This document shows, piece by piece, positions 7,190-16,378 of a stretch of DNA of 64,000 nt; the first letter of the stretch is position 1, and the number at the start of each line of letters is the position of its first letter. The notes below the pieces were generated by a model. That model saw nothing but the letters and a program-made list of their open reading frames with translations, did not search any database and was not told the origin of the DNA. Position numbers and translations under genes: made by a program. Source of the DNA: a virus; the IMG/VR virus record IMGVR_UViG_3300018036_001349, positions 25,456 through 89,455 of that record; one strand, 5' to 3'.

Positions 7190-9997
7190 ATGACCACCTC
7201 GGCAGAAATAGATACAGCCAGGCGCAGCATACAACTCAACATCAATAATCTAGTAGGGTGGGTTGAACGCCTAGAATTTGAGGTCGATGATGGTGCAACT
7301 TGGAACGAAATCAATGCCGATTGGGGTATTGGCTTTGATAAAGCCAAAGGTTACGAGAAAGCCTTGGACAATTTGCAACGTCAAAACGACGGCATGCCAC
7401 CAACTGATCCTGACAAATCTGCAACAACATTTAGGATAGCTGAAAACATAGCAGAAGTTAATGCTCTTATTGATAGGTTGCTTGCTGTTGAACTGCAAGC
7501 TCTTGCTAACGCAAGCGAAGTTGCACGAATAGACAATTTACCAGCAGACAGTGCAGGATCACAAGTCGCCAGTGATCAAGCCAGCGCCAATGAAGATAGT
7601 AGAGTTAGTAGCCCAACAACTGGAACTGAGGTACTGGATGGTGAAACAATCGTATCTTCCGATTCGGTTAACAACAGCCCCACAAATGCAAGGCTAGCAA
7701 CACTGAGCGGACCCGACGGAGAATTTGCTCTAGGTGCCGACGATGGCGGAACAATCAGCACAGTGGGTGCTGCTACTGAAGTAGTCAGTGTTACTAATAC
7801 CCAAACCCCAGACGGCAGAATTGCTGCCGCTGATTCGGTTAGCGCAAGTGACGACTCGTACGATCAACGCACCTCTAGTACAAATGTCGAAGGTCGTGCA
7901 GCCATTGCTAATGAATTTTTGGAAACCATTGTACCTACGCCAAACCAACTTATAAACCTTGCTTCGCAGACTTATACTATTTCAGTATACCTTATGGACA
8001 TCGACGAATACACTCGGATGATACAGTCTGATAGAAAAACATTACCGGGAAATCAGTTGTTGTTCCAAAGCGGTGGTGCCACAATTGGCGAACGCAACAA
8101 ATTCTTTGACTTGGACTTTTATCCAGAAAACGTTGAGCTTAAATGTTTAGTTGGTACCCAAGGAGTTGGAAGCCCTCATAATGCTGTTACACTTGAATTT
8201 GATGTTCTTGAACCTCAAGGCATAACATTCTTAGAAAGACTGCGCAAGGCAGTTTGGGATCACACAGGGGAACCAGGCGCAACTATTAATGGTCAAAATT
8301 ATCTTATGGTTATAAGATTTTACGGCTACGACGAAAATGGAAACTTAGTCAGTGGTCAAGGCAGGGAGTTTACAAGTGATCCAAATGCTTTGGTAGAAAA
8401 GTTTATTCCTTTTCAAATAGCCATGCTTAGATATAAACTTGCTGCACAAGTTGTTGAGTATCAGCTACAATGCATGATACCCCAAACAACAGTTGGATTT
8501 AGTACGTCTAGGGGGTCAATACCTTTTAACTTCCAACTTAATGCGCCCGATGTGGGCACATTGTTCAACGGTAATATGCAAGTTTCAGCAGGTGCGGCTG
8601 CAGAAGAGGATTTTGCAGGAGGTGCACCCGGCGGGGAGTTTGGAAGCGGCAATCGTAAAGCCGGCAGTGGATCTCCAACTATAACCCAAGGATTAACAGA
8701 TGCATTAAATCAAAATCAACGTGAACTGGTAAAAAAAGGTGCCCAAGAAATTGCAGATGTGTACAAAATTGTACTAGAAGACATTCCAGCTTTTCGTGAT
8801 GCTAAAATGAAAAAGCAAGGAACAACAAATAAATCACGTACACCAATGACCGCTACTAGTGATCCAAATATATCGCTAAATGCAAACAAACAAAATTTTG
8901 ATAGTCAAGGGCGAACATATAGTATCACAGCAGGTACACAAATTACACAGTTGATTGACCAGGTAATGAAAAACAGCGAGTATGTTACTGCGCAACAAAC
9001 CATAGTATTTGACGAAGTAACCAAAGCTGAAATTTCAAACCCTCCAGTTGGGACCACAATGTGGTACAAGATTACACAACAAAGTAAACCACTTGGTTGG
9101 GACAATTTGAGAAAAGATTACGCATATGAAATTACTTACAAAGTAAACAGATACCAGATCAACACACCAAAGTCTCCTTATTTCCCTCCGTCGGCATATA
9201 GAGGGTCGCACAAGATCTATAATTATTTGTTCACCGGAGAAAACACAGAAGTGTTGAATCTTGAATTTGAAGCAAACACTAACTATATAACACCAATTGG
9301 CAACAGCGGATTAACTGCACCAGTTGACGGCGACGGAAGATATGCTAACAAACAAATGTTTTCGGTTGGAGCAGAGTCAAGTCAGCAGGGCGGTGCAGGA
9401 GAATCAACACTGCCAGCTGCACAATTAGCAGGTAGACTGTATGCTGACTCTGATGTATTAAAAGTTGATCTTGAAATTGTCGGAGACCCAGACTGGATTA
9501 CGCAAAGCGAAGTGTTTTACACAGAGGACAACCTTGCACCTTTTGAACCCGACGGTAGTATGAATGTTAATGCCAGCGAAGTATTGTTTGAGGTACGTTT
9601 TAACAGAGCAAATGACTATGATTTGGCAACAGGCTTAACACCAAAATACAAAGAAAATATCGACCAAGGTGCTATCAACAACAACACAAACGTAGCCGAA
9701 GAACGTTTGGTATTTGCAGCATATTCTATAACCAACATGTTTAAAGCAGGTAAATTTACACAAAGAATTCAAGGCACGTTGCGAGAATTTACAGCCGATG
9801 ATCTGGCATTTAACCAAGGAGTTAGTGTACCTCGTACAAATAACAACAACGGACCGACTGCTTATTCTGATGATGTTACTGAAAATTACAGCAGGAATGT
9901 TAAAACAGATGCAAGTAATTTAACTAATAATCTCACTTTAAACTTGCCAAAGAGTACAACTAACGCAGTAGACGACGATGGCGCAGGGCCATTTTAA
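7190..9997 (+). CDS. Large baseplate-associated structural protein, function not assigned
   Basis: 935 residues, one base after the gp53 stop. No named T4 domain was recognised. The N-terminal 110 residues look helical. Residues 115-235 are low-complexity, rich in Ser, Asp, Thr and Ala, like a flexible linker. From about residue 250 it becomes a beta-rich structural protein (YTISVYLMDIDEYTRMI, FFDLDFYPENVELKCLVG, YLMVIRFYGYDENGNLV). The C-terminal end is again Asn/Thr-rich. Its place between gp53 and the gp5-like hub, and its size, match an unnamed virion protein seen in T4-like marine phages. A role in the central hub or as an adaptor is likely from position only. Confidence 0.7.
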   Translation: MTTSAEIDTARRSIQLNINNLVGWVERLEFEVDDGATWNEINADWGIGFDKAKGYEKALDNLQRQNDGMPPTDPDKSATTFRIAENIAEVNALIDRLLAVELQALANASEVARIDNLPADSAGSQVASDQASANEDSRVSSPTTGTEVLDGETIVSSDSVNNSPTNARLATLSGPDGEFALGADDGGTISTVGAATEVVSVTNTQTPDGRIAAADSVSASDDSYDQRTSSTNVEGRAAIANEFLETIVPTPNQLINLASQTYTISVYLMDIDEYTRMIQSDRKTLPGNQLLFQSGGATIGERNKFFDLDFYPENVELKCLVGTQGVGSPHNAVTLEFDVLEPQGITFLERLRKAVWDHTGEPGATINGQNYLMVIRFYGYDENGNLVSGQGREFTSDPNALVEKFIPFQIAMLRYKLAAQVVEYQLQCMIPQTTVGFSTSRGSIPFNFQLNAPDVGTLFNGNMQVSAGAAAEEDFAGGAPGGEFGSGNRKAGSGSPTITQGLTDALNQNQRELVKKGAQEIADVYKIVLEDIPAFRDAKMKKQGTTNKSRTPMTATSDPNISLNANKQNFDSQGRTYSITAGTQITQLIDQVMKNSEYVTAQQTIVFDEVTKAEISNPPVGTTMWYKITQQSKPLGWDNLRKDYAYEITYKVNRYQINTPKSPYFPPSAYRGSHKIYNYLFTGENTEVLNLEFEANTNYITPIGNSGLTAPVDGDGRYANKQMFSVGAESSQQGGAGESTLPAAQLAGRLYADSDVLKVDLEIVGDPDWITQSEVFYTEDNLAPFEPDGSMNVNASEVLFEVRFNRANDYDLATGLTPKYKENIDQGAINNNTNVAEERLVFAAYSITNMFKAGKFTQRIQGTLREFTADDLAFNQGVSVPRTNNNNGPTAYSDDVTENYSRNVKTDASNLTNNLTLNLPKSTTNAVDDDGAGPF

Positions 9998-10018
9998 TAA
10001 ATTAAAGGAACACTATAG

Positions 10019-12523
10019 ATGGTAGAAAACTATCAACGAAGTACAGGCACATCAAGATCCTTTAAAACTGGCAAAGGTGGCGCCCCGGCAGAAACTGGCC
10101 CGTTCATTGGCGAAGTGGTTAACAATGTTGATCCTACCCGTAGTGGTCGATTGCAAGTTTACATTGAGTATCTTGCTGGCCCGGATAAAACCGAAAAAAG
10201 TCTTTGGCGAACTGTTAGTTATATTTCTCCTATGTACGGCAACACTCAACAAAGTGTTCCGTCAAAAACTGGCCCAGGTAAATTTGTAGGCAATCAACAA
10301 AGCTACGGCTTCTGGGGAACAACGCCAGACATTGGTACTAAGGTTATTTGTTTCTTTGCAAATGGCGATCCCAACGAAGGGTATTATATCGGTGCACCCA
10401 TTGAGCCAGGTATCAATCATATGATGCCAGCTATTGGCGCAAGTAAAAAATATGTCGACGATACAAATAGTCCGTATTTTGCTAATGCAAAACAGTTGCC
10501 AGTAACTGAAGTAAACAACAGTAACCCTGCTATAGCCGAAAATCCAAGATTCTTCGAAGAGACAAAACCGGTTCACAGTGTGTTAGCTGGACAAATGCTG
10601 GATCAAGGTGTTATCAGCGATCCACTGCGAGGACCTATTACTAGTAACTCACAGCGTGAATCTCCTAGCACAGTATACGGATGGAGTACCCCAGGTCGAC
10701 CTGTGTTCCAGGGAGGATTTACTCCTGCCGAAATGGCAAAAAAAATTGCAAGTGGTCAAGTGCAGGCCAACGAAGCTATAGTAGTGTCAAGACTTGGCGG
10801 GCACAGCATTGTAATGGACGATGGCGATCTTCAAGAGCAAGACCAATTGCTGCGAGTGCGCACATCTTCAGGTCATCAAATCATGCTAAACGACACCGGA
10901 GAGAGCATTCACATAATGCATGCCAACGGTCAGTCTTGGGTAGAACTAGGAAAAGAAGGCACAATTGACGTTTATGCATCAAACAGTGTTAATATTCGTA
11001 GTCAAGGTGAAATCAACATGCATGCAGCTGGTGATATTAATCTCAACAGCGAAGAAGGTAGCATCAAGATGTTTGCCAAAGTTGCTATGGGGCTTGAAAC
11101 CAAGGCATTGAGTTTAAATGCAACTGACAACTTGTTGCTTTACAGTAAAAAACAAGTTGGTATTAAAAGTGACGGCAATCTTGCACTGAAATCAAAAAAT
11201 GGCTCTTGGAATAGTAAAAGCTTAACTCTAACAGGTAAGCCTATCAAGCTAAACAGCGGTGCAGCTAGCGATGTTCCAACCCCGCAAGACATTCCTAAAA
11301 ATAAATTACCGAACACTGTGTTCACTGACGGTGTGGGTTGGACAGTTGAAGCAAATGCAATCGAAACAGTGGCTAGTAGAGCACCTACACACGAGCCATA
11401 CCCCTTCCACGGAACAGGTGTTAACTTTACTACGTCATTAGCTGGCGGCGCAAGTGAAGTGCCAGTATCAAACGCAACGCAAGATGTTATTAATCGTGCT
11501 AGTGCTGTTGATATTCCAAAAATCACAGTATCAGACTACGAAGTGCAACCCAGCACCGATACCGCAGTTGGTAAACTAGACCCAGCAACTGTGCGAAGCA
11601 TGCTATCACAGGCAAGTTTGCAAGTGCCTCAGGCAAGTGATGTAATTTCAAACACATTAGGGGTTGGCAAGTATGGGCTTAGTGCTGATCAATTAGAAAA
11701 ATCTGGATACTTGAAGCCAGGAACTTCGGCGTTCTTCCTCAACGATCCAACTACATCTCTTGAATCTGTTCTAAATAATAGCAGTGTGTGGACGGGTTTA
11801 AACGGTGTTAGCAATGTTAACAGCTTTCTAGAAAACACAAGTTTACAAGACAACACACAAACTGATCTATTAAACTTGGGACTTAGTGAATTGCAGAATC
11901 TTGGTGTAGTAACTGGTTTAGAAAATGCATCTGATCTTGCCGGGCTAGTGCAAGGCGCTGCCAAGTTTGGCGCACCTGCGGTTGCTAAATGGGTTGATGG
12001 AGCTGCAATTATTGGAGACACCCTTGCTGGTATCAACAGTAGTAAAATTACTAGTTTGGATATGGACTCAATAGTACAAGGGGGCAAGTTTGCAGTCGAT
12101 ATGATAGCAGAAAAAATACCTGATGTATTGCAAGGATTTACAACAACAAGATTGAGTTCAGTTCTGCAAACAGTTGATCTTAGCAATGTTGCTAGTCTAG
12201 CAAACATTCCATCTCTTGGTAATGTGTTTGGCGGCGGCGGCTTGTTTGGCGGATTTTCTGGGCTTTTTAGCGGAGGTGGCTCGTATTCGTTTCCTGCATT
12301 CGCTAACAACACAATAGTTGAAGGAATAGCAAACACTGCTAATAGAGCTGGGATCGACAATGCAATTACATCAGTTGTCGGCTCATTTAAAGTACAAAAT
12401 GCAACAGTAAAAACATTGCCTCAAACTGTTCAAGACTATCAAACAGCATTAAAACTAATGGCAGCAGGCCGGGGCGGCAATGCCGACACTGTAATTGACA
12501 GCTTACGAACTAGACTATCATAG
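10019..12523 (+). CDS. 5: gp5-like baseplate central spike/hub protein without a lysozyme domain
   Basis: 834 residues. Residues 27-130 form a gp5/VgrG-type OB-fold module (GPFIGEVVNNVDPTRSGRLQ; then GFWGTTPDIGTKVICFFANG). Residues 280-410 are a run of short alternating beta strands (IMLNDTGESIHIMHANG, INMHAAGDINLNSEEGSIKM, LLLYSKKQVGIKSDGNLALK), the needle-like beta-helix that pierces the outer membrane. T4 gp5 carries a lysozyme between these two parts; no such domain is visible here. Instead there is a linker rich in Pro and Asn. The C-terminal 400 residues are unfamiliar and include a Gly/Phe-rich stretch (GGGGLFGGFSGLFSGGGS). AAGGAA lies 9 bases before the ATG. Confidence 0.85.
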   Translation: MVENYQRSTGTSRSFKTGKGGAPAETGPFIGEVVNNVDPTRSGRLQVYIEYLAGPDKTEKSLWRTVSYISPMYGNTQQSVPSKTGPGKFVGNQQSYGFWGTTPDIGTKVICFFANGDPNEGYYIGAPIEPGINHMMPAIGASKKYVDDTNSPYFANAKQLPVTEVNNSNPAIAENPRFFEETKPVHSVLAGQMLDQGVISDPLRGPITSNSQRESPSTVYGWSTPGRPVFQGGFTPAEMAKKIASGQVQANEAIVVSRLGGHSIVMDDGDLQEQDQLLRVRTSSGHQIMLNDTGESIHIMHANGQSWVELGKEGTIDVYASNSVNIRSQGEINMHAAGDINLNSEEGSIKMFAKVAMGLETKALSLNATDNLLLYSKKQVGIKSDGNLALKSKNGSWNSKSLTLTGKPIKLNSGAASDVPTPQDIPKNKLPNTVFTDGVGWTVEANAIETVASRAPTHEPYPFHGTGVNFTTSLAGGASEVPVSNATQDVINRASAVDIPKITVSDYEVQPSTDTAVGKLDPATVRSMLSQASLQVPQASDVISNTLGVGKYGLSADQLEKSGYLKPGTSAFFLNDPTTSLESVLNNSSVWTGLNGVSNVNSFLENTSLQDNTQTDLLNLGLSELQNLGVVTGLENASDLAGLVQGAAKFGAPAVAKWVDGAAIIGDTLAGINSSKITSLDMDSIVQGGKFAVDMIAEKIPDVLQGFTTTRLSSVLQTVDLSNVASLANIPSLGNVFGGGGLFGGFSGLFSGGGSYSFPAFANNTIVEGIANTANRAGIDNAITSVVGSFKVQNATVKTLPQTVQDYQTALKLMAAGRGGNADTVIDSLRTRLS

Positions 12524-12538
12524 GACAATAAATACAAT

Positions 12539-12919
12539 ATGCCAACATTTATCGGATACAGCACAATCGACAAATACAAGTCATATACGGTCACTGACTT
12601 TGCACTGATCAAGCGTGACTTGTTAAACGCATTGAACATACGACAAGGCGAAATGCCGGGTCGTCCAAATGTGGGTACAACCATGTGGAGTTTAATATAT
12701 GAACCACAAAATGCCAGCACCTCTCAGCAAGTGATAACTGAAATTCAGCGAGTGGTTGCACAAGATCCTAGAATAGCTATTAGTGACATTAATGTTTATG
12801 CACAAGAAAACGGATTATTAGTTGAACTAGAAGTACAAACAGTACAAGGACAGGATGCTGAAATGCTGTCTATTTTCTTCGATCAAAACCAGCAACGTGC
12901 AGCATTTTCAGACGTATAA
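12539..12919 (+). CDS. 25: Baseplate wedge protein gp25 (GPW/gp25 family)
   Basis: 126 residues with the family pattern: DFALIKRDLLNALNIRQGE, then MPGRPNVGTTMWSLIYEP, then an IQRVVAQDPRI stretch followed by a beta strand pair. gp25 is the most conserved wedge part of contractile injection machines; it sits in the inner wedge with gp6 and gp53 and starts sheath assembly. The length is close to T4 gp25 (132 residues). It lies directly before gp6, as in T4-like marine phages. Confidence 0.95.
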   Translation: MPTFIGYSTIDKYKSYTVTDFALIKRDLLNALNIRQGEMPGRPNVGTTMWSLIYEPQNASTSQQVITEIQRVVAQDPRIAISDINVYAQENGLLVELEVQTVQGQDAEMLSIFFDQNQQRAAFSDV

Positions 12920-12939
12920 ACTACCCAGTTTATTAGTAT

Positions 12940-12947
12940 CATAAATA
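12940..12947 (+). promoter_or_regulatory. T4-like late promoter before gp6
   Basis: CATAAATA lies in the 48-base gap between gp25 and gp6, with AAGGAT following before the gp6 ATG. The spacing leaves a short leader that still contains the ribosome site, as at 5261. Confidence 0.65.
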
Positions 12948-12967
12948 CTTGCCAAGGATAGATAAAC

Positions 12968-15900
12968 ATGGCAAAAACAACTAGACAAACCAGTATATTC
13001 GGCGTTGAGGATTGGAAACGAATTTACCAAACCTATCGCGAAGCTGACTTTCAAAGCTATGACTTTGAAACATTAAGAAAAAGTTTCATTGACTACATAC
13101 GTCTGAATTACCCAGAAAGCTTTAACGACTATATTGAAAGTTCGGAATTTATTGCCCTCCTTGATGTTATGGCATTTATGGGACAAGCAGGCAGCTTTCG
13201 CAATGACCTGAACACAAGAGAGAACTTCCTCGACACTGCAGAACGTAGAGACAGTGTGACAAAACTAGCCGAATTGGTAAGTTACACTCCTAAACGTAAT
13301 ACAGCGGCACAAGGCTTTTTAAAAATACAAAGTATTAGCAGCACCGAGGACATAGTTGATTTTACTGGTGTTAACTTGTCTAATGTCACAGTTAACTGGA
13401 ACGATACTACTAATCCAAACTGGCTAGAGCAATTCACCGTAATTGTTAACAGTGTGCTGAACGGTAGCCAAAGATTTGGTAACCCTGGCAACAGCCAAAC
13501 TATTCTTGGTGTGCAAAATGACGAATATCAGATCAATCTTGCACCTGGGTTTCTCCCGGTGGTACCATTTTCATCAACAGTTAATGGTACTAACATGGTA
13601 TTTGAAGCCGTTAGCTCAACTTCGCTAGACAAAGATTACCTATACGAACCTGCGCCGAAACCCAATGGTGCATTTAATATGTTGTACAGAAATGATAAAC
13701 AAGGGTACGCTAGTGCCAATACAGGATTCTTCTTTATGTTTAAACAAGGATCGCTAACTGATTATCCTTTTAACTTGGGCGAGCGTATTAGTAATAGAGT
13801 GGTTAACGTAAACATTGAAGGCATTAACAATGAAGATGTTTGGTTGTATGAAATAGATTCAACTGGCGCCGTTGGTAACGAATGGGATTTTGTAGAAAAC
13901 TTGTACACCGGTGCAGTTGAACAACTTACTCCAGAACAGCGTAGATATTTCACTATTACATCAAGAACAAATGATCAGATTAATTTAAACTTTGGTGACG
14001 GAGTATTTTCGTCTATCCCAGTTGGCACATTTAGATCTTATGTTAGAGCATCAAACGGTTTGAACTATGTTATCAACACCGACGAAATGCAAAACATTGT
14101 TATTTCTATTACCTACATAAGCAGAACTGGTCGCAACGAAACATTGTCAATGACATGTGCACTAACGCAACCAGTGAGCAACGCAACTAATAGAGAAAGT
14201 ATTAGCCAAATCAAGCAACGTGCACCTGCTAGATTTTACACACAAAATAGAATGGTCAATGGCGAAGATTACAACAACTTCCCGTATACATTGTACAACA
14301 CGATCATCAAATCAAAGGCAGTTAACAGGAGTTCTATTGGTACAAGTCGCTACTTAGACTTGGTTGACATCACCGGAAAGTATAGCTCGACTAACGTGTT
14401 TGCAAGTGATGGATTGATCTACGAAACCACTGATACTCCGGGTTTTACATTTACGTTTATTGATCAGAATGATATTAGCAGTGTTATTGTTAACCAAGTA
14501 GAACCTTTGTTATCCAGTCGAGGTATGCAAGAGTTTTATTATCAAAACTTTAATCGCCCAGATTTAACTAGTTTGAATCTTAACTGGAATCAAAGTACAA
14601 CAGCTAACAACGAAACAACAGGTTATTTTAGATTTGCTGCTACTAACGCCCCGGCACCAGTTGGGCCACAAGCGTCTGATAATAAAAAATACATTTCACA
14701 AGGTGGCCTAGTTAAGTTTGTACCACCAGCTGGGCAATATTTTAATAAATTTAATAGACTAGCTACCGGTAGCCCGACACAGCCCGGTGATAAAATGGTG
14801 CTTTGGGCAACAGTTACGCAACTTGAGCTCGACGGCACAAACTTTGGGGTCGGTAACAACACAGACGGAACAGGACCTGTAACTCTTAACAACTTTATTC
14901 CAACAAACGCTGTACCAGTGCAAGTAATTACAAACTTTGTTACTGATTTGCCTACTACATTAGAGCAAACCATGCGTGAACAAATTGAATTGTACAGAGC
15001 ATTTGGTTTAGGGTACAACAATCTTACCGAGACGTGGTATGTTATTACATCAACTAACTTAGATAACAGTACAACTTTCAGTCTTGCTAATGCGCAAGAT
15101 ACAAGTGGTGCAAATTTAGACAACAGTTGGTTGGTTGCATTTGAAACAGATGGTGTTACATACACTGTAACTTCAAGAAGCTTGGAACGCTTCTGGGCTA
15201 GTGTGCTAGAAACTCGCTTCTTCTATGATGGTACACAAAAAGTTTACGATCCAAAAACTGGCACAGTTATCAATGATTTTATTAATGTGCTAAAAACAAA
15301 TAATCAACCTGATTCTAGTTCAACATTAAACAGTGATGAGGTACTTGACATTGTTGGGCAGCCAGCCGAAACAGACGGCTTTGTTGATGATTTCCGTGTT
15401 AGAATTAGTTACAAAGATTCAGACAATGATGGTATTCCGGACAATCCAGATTACTTTGAAACATTGGTTGCGCCTACTACAAACCCTAACAACAAACGGG
15501 TGTATCTACAAAAAACTGTTGATTTTGATAATCTAGAAAGATATATTCCACTAGCAAGCGGGGTTGTTAATGGGCAATATGCAACCAAAGATGCAATTGA
15601 ATTAGTTAAAAGTGAATTTGCAGACAAGCAAGTGTTTTATGCATACACTGACAAACTATTTTACATGTTAACAGTTGCATATGATGGTGTTCGTACAATA
15701 ACGCAAGCATTGGGTTACGTAGTATATACTGGTCGCCAAGACTTGTATTTCCAGTACAGACACAATGCGCCATTAAGTAGAAGAATTGATCCAGGCACAA
15801 CCAACATCATCGACATATATCTAGTAACTGATGCATATTATACTGCATATCAAAACTATGTTAAAGACAGCACCGGAACTGTTAAAGAACCGTCACAGCC

Positions 15901-16375
15901 CACAATTGACGAACTAACAACAAGTTATAGTAAATTAAATGATTATAAAATGATTTCCGACAATATTATTTTAAACAGTGTGTCTTTTAAACCGTTGTTT
16001 GGCACCAAGTCAGACCCTGAGTTGAGGGCAACAGTTAAATGTATTAAAAATCCAAATAGTACAGTGAGTATTAGTGAAATTAAAAGTCAAGTTATTACTG
16101 CAATGAATCAATATTTTACTATCGAAAATTGGGATTTTGGAGATACATTCTTCTTCTCGGAGCTTACTGCATACTTGCATGATCAATTAGGCAGTATTAT
16201 TTCTACTGTAGTACTTGTGCCTACAGATCCTTCAAAATCATTCGGAGACTTATACGAAATTCGCAGCCAACCAAATGAAATTTTTGTTAATGCAGCAACA
16301 GTTAACGATGTTGAAGTTATTAGCGCATTGACTAGCAGTCAATTACGTACAGCAACCAACAGCGGAGTAGTATAA
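12968..16375 (+). CDS. 6: Baseplate wedge protein gp6
   Basis: 1135 residues. The N-terminus has the gp6 hallmark (SIFGVEDWKRIYQTYREADF, then YPESFNDYIESSEFIALLDV and FRNDLNTRENFLDTAERRDS), followed by a gpJ-like beta domain. The C-terminal region (KLNDYKMISDNIILNSVSFK) fits the part that dimerises in T4. gp6 homodimers tie six wedges into the baseplate inner ring. T4 gp6 has 660 residues; the extra 470 or so lie mainly in the middle, in Asn/Thr-rich segments, consistent with outward-facing insertions as in cyanophage gp6. It has its own late promoter and an AAGGAT ribosome site. Confidence 0.92.
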   Translation: MAKTTRQTSIFGVEDWKRIYQTYREADFQSYDFETLRKSFIDYIRLNYPESFNDYIESSEFIALLDVMAFMGQAGSFRNDLNTRENFLDTAERRDSVTKLAELVSYTPKRNTAAQGFLKIQSISSTEDIVDFTGVNLSNVTVNWNDTTNPNWLEQFTVIVNSVLNGSQRFGNPGNSQTILGVQNDEYQINLAPGFLPVVPFSSTVNGTNMVFEAVSSTSLDKDYLYEPAPKPNGAFNMLYRNDKQGYASANTGFFFMFKQGSLTDYPFNLGERISNRVVNVNIEGINNEDVWLYEIDSTGAVGNEWDFVENLYTGAVEQLTPEQRRYFTITSRTNDQINLNFGDGVFSSIPVGTFRSYVRASNGLNYVINTDEMQNIVISITYISRTGRNETLSMTCALTQPVSNATNRESISQIKQRAPARFYTQNRMVNGEDYNNFPYTLYNTIIKSKAVNRSSIGTSRYLDLVDITGKYSSTNVFASDGLIYETTDTPGFTFTFIDQNDISSVIVNQVEPLLSSRGMQEFYYQNFNRPDLTSLNLNWNQSTTANNETTGYFRFAATNAPAPVGPQASDNKKYISQGGLVKFVPPAGQYFNKFNRLATGSPTQPGDKMVLWATVTQLELDGTNFGVGNNTDGTGPVTLNNFIPTNAVPVQVITNFVTDLPTTLEQTMREQIELYRAFGLGYNNLTETWYVITSTNLDNSTTFSLANAQDTSGANLDNSWLVAFETDGVTYTVTSRSLERFWASVLETRFFYDGTQKVYDPKTGTVINDFINVLKTNNQPDSSSTLNSDEVLDIVGQPAETDGFVDDFRVRISYKDSDNDGIPDNPDYFETLVAPTTNPNNKRVYLQKTVDFDNLERYIPLASGVVNGQYATKDAIELVKSEFADKQVFYAYTDKLFYMLTVAYDGVRTITQALGYVVYTGRQDLYFQYRHNAPLSRRIDPGTTNIIDIYLVTDAYYTAYQNYVKDSTGTVKEPSQPTIDELTTSYSKLNDYKMISDNIILNSVSFKPLFGTKSDPELRATVKCIKNPNSTVSISEIKSQVITAMNQYFTIENWDFGDTFFFSELTAYLHDQLGSIISTVVLVPTDPSKSFGDLYEIRSQPNEIFVNAATVNDVEVISALTSSQLRTATNSGVV

Positions 16376-16378
16376 ACT

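Noticed and set aside
11689-12360. Minus-strand open frame of 223 codons inside the gp5-like gene
   Set aside because: It lies opposite a clear structural gene, is Pro/Ser/Leu-biased as antisense of that codon use, and has no ribosome site or motif.
10019-12523. A hidden lysozyme domain in the gp5-like hub
   Set aside because: The region between the OB fold and the beta helix is a Pro/Asn-rich linker of about 140 residues with no lysozyme-like E/D/T active-site pattern.
12527-12534. AATAAATA before gp25 as a late promoter
   Set aside because: It lies between the ribosome site and the ATG, so a start at the usual distance would give an mRNA without leader. The gene is better read from upstream.
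14623-15165. Minus-strand open frame of 180 codons inside gp6
   Set aside because: Antisense shadow of the Asn/Thr-rich gp6 coding region; no motif and no coupling to another gene.
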